DNA from: JAIEOG01 sp964519985 | GTDB taxonomy: Bacteria > Bdellovibrionota > FAC87 > UBA2466 | Assembly: GCA_964519985.1 (NCBI GenBank) | Contig: CAZFMF010000012.1 | Coordinates: forward strand, 25,187-89,186 | Reading direction: 5' to 3' | Length of the DNA stretch: 64,000 nucleotides | Shown: piece after piece, positions 60,598-64,000 of the stretch | Numbering within the stretch: the first letter of the stretch is position 1 | How the letters are laid out: every line of letters begins with the position of its first letter | Notes under the pieces: model-generated | What the model saw: the letters and a program-made list of their open reading frames with translations, nothing else | Databases searched by the model: none | What the model was told of the DNA's origin: nothing | Translations under genes and position numbers: made by a program

Positions 60598-61893
60598 TTA
60601 CTTCTTGGAGGCGGTTTCTCGAGCGGCGTTTGCCATTTCCTCACGGCCCACTTTCTCGTGCAACCCCAGCGTAGGGAACTGGGCTCGCATCACCCCTTCG
60701 AAATAAGCAAGAAGCTGCCCTCCGGGTATCGCGGTATCCCGTTGGCGGGCACGATTGTTTTTGGCCCAGTTCTGACGTTCCTCAGTCAGGTTAGTCCCCA
60801 CGAGGGCCCATTCGCTGGCCACGAGCCAGTATTCAAACTTGATGTTCTTTAGCCGATCGGTGTTGAGCGAAATATCGCCCTTGTAGGTTCCCGCGACTCG
60901 ATAGCGGTTGTTCCCCTCCCGGTAGACGCTCACGACCGGACGGCCCGCCAATCGTACCTGCGGAAAATCCGATTTCATGTGCGCGATGAGGCTTTCGACA
61001 AAGAAGAAACTCGTGCGTTCAAATACATCGGCCAGCTTTTTCTCTTGCCCGAGCGTGTAGTAGGCGTACGGATGCGATTGCTGGGGGAATTCCTTTTCCA
61101 GCGCCTGAATACGCGGGATAGCGGCGGTCGTGTTGCGCAGTGGTCCCGTCAATAGCTCGATCGACTTCATCAACATTTTTCGACGCACTTGCGCATCGGT
61201 GCTCTTTTGCGAAGCATCGTAGGCGGCTTTTTCCGCGGCCGAGTAAAGCTTCTCTTCGAGGTAGGGATCGACCGCGTCCGCGGGCCGGCCCATGAACACA
61301 TAAAGATCGGCGAGATCTTTGAGCCGGTGTTTCTTGCGGTAGATGGTTTCTAACTGCGCCGCCGCTTTTTTCGCGGTGTCGTCGGTGCGGTCTTCGGACA
61401 AGAGCTTCATGAACTCTTCCGGAATGACCGTCGGATTGAGTAAGAAATCGGAGTCGGCTTTTGCTAAACGGCCGGGCCGGCTCGTAGGGGCGCCGCGCGT
61501 AAAGGCGGTGTCGCGGGGTAGCTGCATGGAGCTTTCTTCGTCCGACAGGTACCAAGCGCCCGCCCCCGCCAGCACGACGAGCGCCAACCCGATTGCCAGA
61601 ACCTGAGGCCGAGGGCCCCGGCGCCGGAAGAAAACGGCTTCGTTCGCCGAAAAAATGGGACGCAGCGGTTCTTCCCCGGAGGCCTTCCGTGGGCCCCCGC
61701 CGACATCTTTTTGGAAGGCCTTTTGGAAGTAGGCAATGGTATCGACGCGCTGCCACTCGCCCAATCCTTCGTACCAAACCAAAGTATCGGGGCGCGCTTC
61801 GCCGGAAGCGATCTTGTCGAGCACTTCTTTTTCCGAGTAAGGACCGCTTTGCTGTCCGCCGATCCCGAGAAAGAACTTTTTGCTCTCCGCCAT
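60598..61893 (-). CDS. GYF_2-domain membrane protein
   Basis: 431 residues. The N-terminal GYF_2 domain (about 6-56: KKFFLGIGGQQSGPYSEKEVLDKIASGEARPDTLVWYEGLGEWQRVDTIAYF) is cytoplasmic. One membrane span follows (VLAIGLALVVLAGAGAWYLS, about 98-117), then a mainly helical extracytoplasmic part (about 150-290) and a beta-rich C-terminal domain (VRLAGRPVVSVYREGNNRYRVAGTYKGDISL...FEYWLVASEWALVGTNLT). GYF_2 domains are thought to bind peptides. Function unknown. It may be co-transcribed with the gene 23 bp upstream. Confidence 0.8.
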   Translation of the reverse strand: MAESKKFFLGIGGQQSGPYSEKEVLDKIASGEARPDTLVWYEGLGEWQRVDTIAYFQKAFQKDVGGGPRKASGEEPLRPIFSANEAVFFRRRGPRPQVLAIGLALVVLAGAGAWYLSDEESSMQLPRDTAFTRGAPTSRPGRLAKADSDFLLNPTVIPEEFMKLLSEDRTDDTAKKAAAQLETIYRKKHRLKDLADLYVFMGRPADAVDPYLEEKLYSAAEKAAYDASQKSTDAQVRRKMLMKSIELLTGPLRNTTAAIPRIQALEKEFPQQSHPYAYYTLGQEKKLADVFERTSFFFVESLIAHMKSDFPQVRLAGRPVVSVYREGNNRYRVAGTYKGDISLNTDRLKNIKFEYWLVASEWALVGTNLTEERQNWAKNNRARQRDTAIPGGQLLAYFEGVMRAQFPTLGLHEKVGREEMANAARETASKK

Positions 61894-61916
61894 TCTAAAA
61901 GTATAGCAGGGCGGCC

Positions 61917-63140
61917 CTATTTGGGCACGTTGCGCCCAAAGACCCGATCGCGCGCCGCTTCCAGCTGTTTCCGACGGTATTCTTCGTGGTTGCTCTTACC
62001 GAAAATGCTATCGGCATAGGACTTCACATCCATGATCTGGATCTCGTAGGGAAAGAAAACGTACTGGTACTGGGGCAAAACTTGGGTAAATGCTTCGGCC
62101 AAAACCTGAGTGCCGCCGTGCAAGCTCTCCAAGGGTCCTTTGAGTTTCGTGTAGACCTGCCAAAGGGGATTTTTGACCTTTACCAATTCGCGGCAAGTAA
62201 ACTGAATGGCGCGGTACGACTCGCTGGTATGGGGATTGATCAAGCTCCGGCCCAACCGGCTAAATCCGATTCGACTCTCCAGGCGTTTCACCATTTTCTC
62301 GATGTAGGGCGCCGACTCCCCGCTTTTTTTGATGTGGGCATCGATGCGATCGATTTCAAACTGCAGCCGACTCAAATCGACCAATCGATTGCGCGAACGG
62401 CCGGGACGAATATTCGGAAAACTGATGATATTTTTTTCAAGCAGCAACCGCACCGCCCGGATAGCGTCGTAACGGGTTTCGGTGACCAGGCGGAAACCAA
62501 TGCGATCGTAAATCTCTTCCACGAGATTATTCGACTTGTGGAGCAGCTTGACGATTTCCCGTTCCCGATCTTTGCGATCTTTTTTCTTGAAGAAGAGGAG
62601 TTTGATGGCGCTGCCCTCATCCGGACGACCGAGGAACGTGGCACCACTCGCGCTGTCGACGTAAAGAAAGTCGTCTAATCGACCCAGAACTTGATTCTGC
62701 GCTTCATCGAAATACTGCAGACGCGGATCGTGGGCCACGTGAATCAGAATGTGCATTACGCGCAAGATCGCGCAACACATCAGCTGATCGGGTCCACCGC
62801 TGCGGTCCGAAGCCACGAGCAAAAGCCGGCGAATATCGCTCACGGCTTTTCGATTGCGCAGGTGATCCGGAACGCGGGGAAATTCATGATCGGTGAGGGA
62901 CTTCTCAATGAAGGCAATGGCGTCATCGAAAAAGCCCCAAATCAGCTCAATATCGGCGCCGTCATTGGGATCAAAGCCGTAGGCCTTGATAAAACTGGTC
63001 GCCTCCTCCATGGAGCGCACTTCCAGCCTTGGCACATCGAGGATCGAAGTCCCCTCTAAAACCAGCTTGAAAATGGGCCATGGAAACGCGAACTTCTCGC
63101 TTGCCGAGCTCGCACCATTCACGGCGCCAAGATAGCACAA
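61917..63140 (-). CDS. Uncharacterised protein, possibly TIGR04552 family, with RelA/SpoT-reminiscent core
   Basis: 407 residues, soluble. The central segment NNLVEEIYDRIGFRLVTETRYDAIRAVRLLLEKNIISFPNIRPGRSRN (about 205-255) is reminiscent of the D-x-x-G-x-R-x-V of RelA/SpoT synthetase domains. FPYEIQIMDVKSYADS near the C-terminus resembles their E-[IV]-Q-I-x-[ST] motif. I believe it belongs to the deltaproteobacterial family TIGR04552, but cannot verify this. The start is a TTG at 63140; a GTG at 63122 is an alternative. It precedes the GYF_2 gene by 23 bp. Confidence 0.6.
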   Translation of the reverse strand: MCYLGAVNGASSASEKFAFPWPIFKLVLEGTSILDVPRLEVRSMEEATSFIKAYGFDPNDGADIELIWGFFDDAIAFIEKSLTDHEFPRVPDHLRNRKAVSDIRRLLLVASDRSGGPDQLMCCAILRVMHILIHVAHDPRLQYFDEAQNQVLGRLDDFLYVDSASGATFLGRPDEGSAIKLLFFKKKDRKDREREIVKLLHKSNNLVEEIYDRIGFRLVTETRYDAIRAVRLLLEKNIISFPNIRPGRSRNRLVDLSRLQFEIDRIDAHIKKSGESAPYIEKMVKRLESRIGFSRLGRSLINPHTSESYRAIQFTCRELVKVKNPLWQVYTKLKGPLESLHGGTQVLAEAFTQVLPQYQYVFFPYEIQIMDVKSYADSIFGKSNHEEYRRKQLEAARDRVFGRNVPK

Positions 63141-63252
63141 GTTCTAAGGAGGGTAACTTGGTAGAAAGGGCCTCAAGAATGGGGCGGGGTTCTCCCCTCC
63201 GCTCATGTCCTTAGGCGCGGTTGACCCCGATTTTGCCCTACGAATACTTTCA

Positions 63253-63266
63253 CTCCGGCGCCGGAG
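63253..63266. repeat. Palindrome CTCCGGCGCCGGAG, left copy
   Basis: A perfect 14-bp palindrome in the gap before the 3' end of a small exported-protein gene. The same 14 bp recur at 63804-63817, preceded in both cases by a T-rich, A-ending trinucleotide (TCA/TTA), and followed by a G/A-rich stretch. The pair flanks the small gene at roughly equal distances. Confidence 0.6.
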
Positions 63267-63318
63267 AGAAAGCTTTTCCTTTACTTACTGCACTAGCCTG
63301 TATTGCAAGCTCCCGGCA

Positions 63319-63657
63319 CTACTTGCAGCGAATCGTAGCCGTCATAGAAACAAACGCCTCATGAAACCAAGTTGGCGAAAGTCCCTTGCCGGTTCTTCGA
63401 ATCGTTCCAAATAGCGCTGTGGAACGGCCAGAAAAAGGTTTTCGAGAAAAGCTTACCTTCGGATTTTCGACCGTGATGATTTCGCTGTCCGGACATTTTC
63501 GGTCCGCTTCCACCAAGAACCTCTGTTCAATCCGTTTCATCATTGCCGGGTAGTCTTTGGGGTAGAAATTTTGGTCGTGCACAGTAACCTGTGTGGCATT
63601 TGCATTGGCGAGTGTGCAGATAAGTCCAAAGGTGAAAGTGAGAATCGGTTTGTTCAT
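63319..63657 (-). CDS. Small exported protein of unknown function
   Basis: 112 residues. A signal peptide (MNKPILTFTFGLICTLANANA) is followed by TQVTVHDQNFYPKDYPAMMKRIEQRFLVEADRKCPDSEIITVENPKVSF and a C-terminal FVSMTATIRCK. Two cysteines in the mature part could form one disulfide. AGGGGGA is well placed before the ATG. No family is recognised. It lies between two identical 14-bp palindromes. Probably periplasmic. Confidence 0.65.
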   Translation of the reverse strand: MNKPILTFTFGLICTLANANATQVTVHDQNFYPKDYPAMMKRIEQRFLVEADRKCPDSEIITVENPKVSFSRKPFSGRSTALFGTIRRTGKGLSPTWFHEAFVSMTATIRCK

Positions 63658-63803
63658 TTTGTCCCCCTGTATTCGTTTTTAAGCAGAGTTGAACGTACTG
63701 CCGTTATGATCGTCGGGGCCAATAGAAACGCCGAATGTGTGCGATAGGTTCTTGTTATGAATCTTTGCTAGTCTTCTAGTGGGTTCCGGTGTGTGAACTC
63801 TTA

Positions 63804-63817
63804 CTCCGGCGCCGGAG
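63804..63817. repeat. Palindrome CTCCGGCGCCGGAG, right copy
   Basis: Second copy of the perfect palindrome at 63253-63266. Here it extends by one more pair (A...T, 63803-63818). It lies 15 bp from the stop of the partial gene at the window edge, where it could help end that transcript. Confidence 0.6.
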
Positions 63818-63831
63818 TGAATGTCACCGCG

Positions 63832-64000
63832 TCATTCTTTTCCACTTTTTTCAAGTTCGTCCGCCTGAAGCTCCTTCATGGCGGCGTCTATTTCCTGTTG
63901 CGAGAAAAAACGCCGGGCAAACTGGGCGGCAGCTTCTTCGGGCGTGGTCCTTAGGCCCTGGCCCCACCCCTGGCCCATAAAGGAGTAAGTGTTGGGCGGC
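63832..64000 (-). CDS. C-terminal end of an unidentified protein (5' part outside window)
   Basis: A minus-strand frame enters from the window edge and ends at TGA (63834-63832), giving 55 residues. It includes NTYSFMGQGWGQGLRTTPEEAAAQF, ARRFFSQQEIDAAMKELQA and DELEKSGKE. The helical, charged tail reads as real protein. The rest lies outside, so no function can be given. Confidence 0.6.
   Translation of the reverse strand, partial: PPNTYSFMGQGWGQGLRTTPEEAAAQFARRFFSQQEIDAAMKELQADELEKSGKE

Noticed and set aside
60408..60644. Minus-strand frame of 78 codons upstream of plsB
   Set aside because: Composition and hairpins suggest leader DNA; the translation matched no family and overlaps the GYF_2 gene.
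1..64000. CRISPR array, tRNA, rRNA, integrase or transposase
   Set aside because: No regularly spaced direct repeats, cloverleaf sequences, rRNA segments or recombinase motifs were seen.

Overview
The window is 64 kb of compact chromosomal DNA (high GC, roughly 55-58% by eye) from a Gram-negative, LPS-type bacterium. It carries tolQ-tolR-tolA-tolB, an LptM-like lipoprotein, a beta-barrel outer-membrane protein, many lipobox lipoproteins, mreB and plsB. The mix of PilZ, DUF4388, GYF_2 and PEGA-kinase proteins, TrmFO, a DapL-type lysine/DAP operon and DUF1844 suggests a former deltaproteobacterial lineage such as Bdellovibrionota. That assignment is inference; no rRNA gene is present to settle it. 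I saw no phage, integrase, transposase or CRISPR array.

Layout. 0-8.3 kb: housekeeping and proteostasis genes (mutS end, trmJ, grpE, dnaJ, an LpoA-like lipoprotein, a DksA-like protein, lon), with a perfect DnaA-box palindrome between mutS and trmJ. 8.3-15.2 kb: a PilZ protein, a very large PilZ/acyltransferase/V4R-like/GAF/nucleotide-cyclase fusion coupled to a haem-oxygenase-like diiron protein, then comF and comM. 15.3-21.7 kb: exported proteins of unknown role (two are tandem paralogues), plsC, a DUF4388 protein, leucine dehydrogenase, deoxynucleoside kinase. 21.8-29.8 kb: three tandem paralogous lipoproteins, each an FN3 domain plus 13 propeller-like repeats, followed by a two-CxxCH lipoprotein. 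30-40.5 kb: nagZ, typA, a DTW-domain protein, nrnA, DUF1844, an outer-membrane barrel, a glycosyltransferase, a degenerate hybrid histidine kinase, acs and a small serpin remnant. 40.7-45.8 kb: a tightly overlapping lptM-like/dapF/dapA/dapB/dapL operon preceded by rocD. 45.8-57.7 kb: a PEGA Ser/Thr kinase divergent from mreB, the tol operon, trmFO, a Gln-rich exported protein, a cupredoxin-like protein and a CpaF-type ATPase. 57.7-64 kb: plsB, a GYF_2 membrane protein, a RelA/SpoT-reminiscent protein, a small exported protein and the end of one more gene.

How it works together. The dap operon makes meso-diaminopimelate and lysine by the direct aminotransferase route (DapL), so dapD/C/E would not be needed. 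The tol genes, NagZ, the LpoA-like protein, MreB and PlsB/PlsC all concern envelope building. The most novel-looking pieces are the PilZ-acyltransferase-cyclase fusion with its diiron partner and the triplicated propeller lipoproteins. Two families of intergenic palindromes (GTCATTGCGA-type at five loci, and nested hairpins at three loci) sit at gene ends, one of them supplying the last codons of dapL. Convergent genes commonly overlap.
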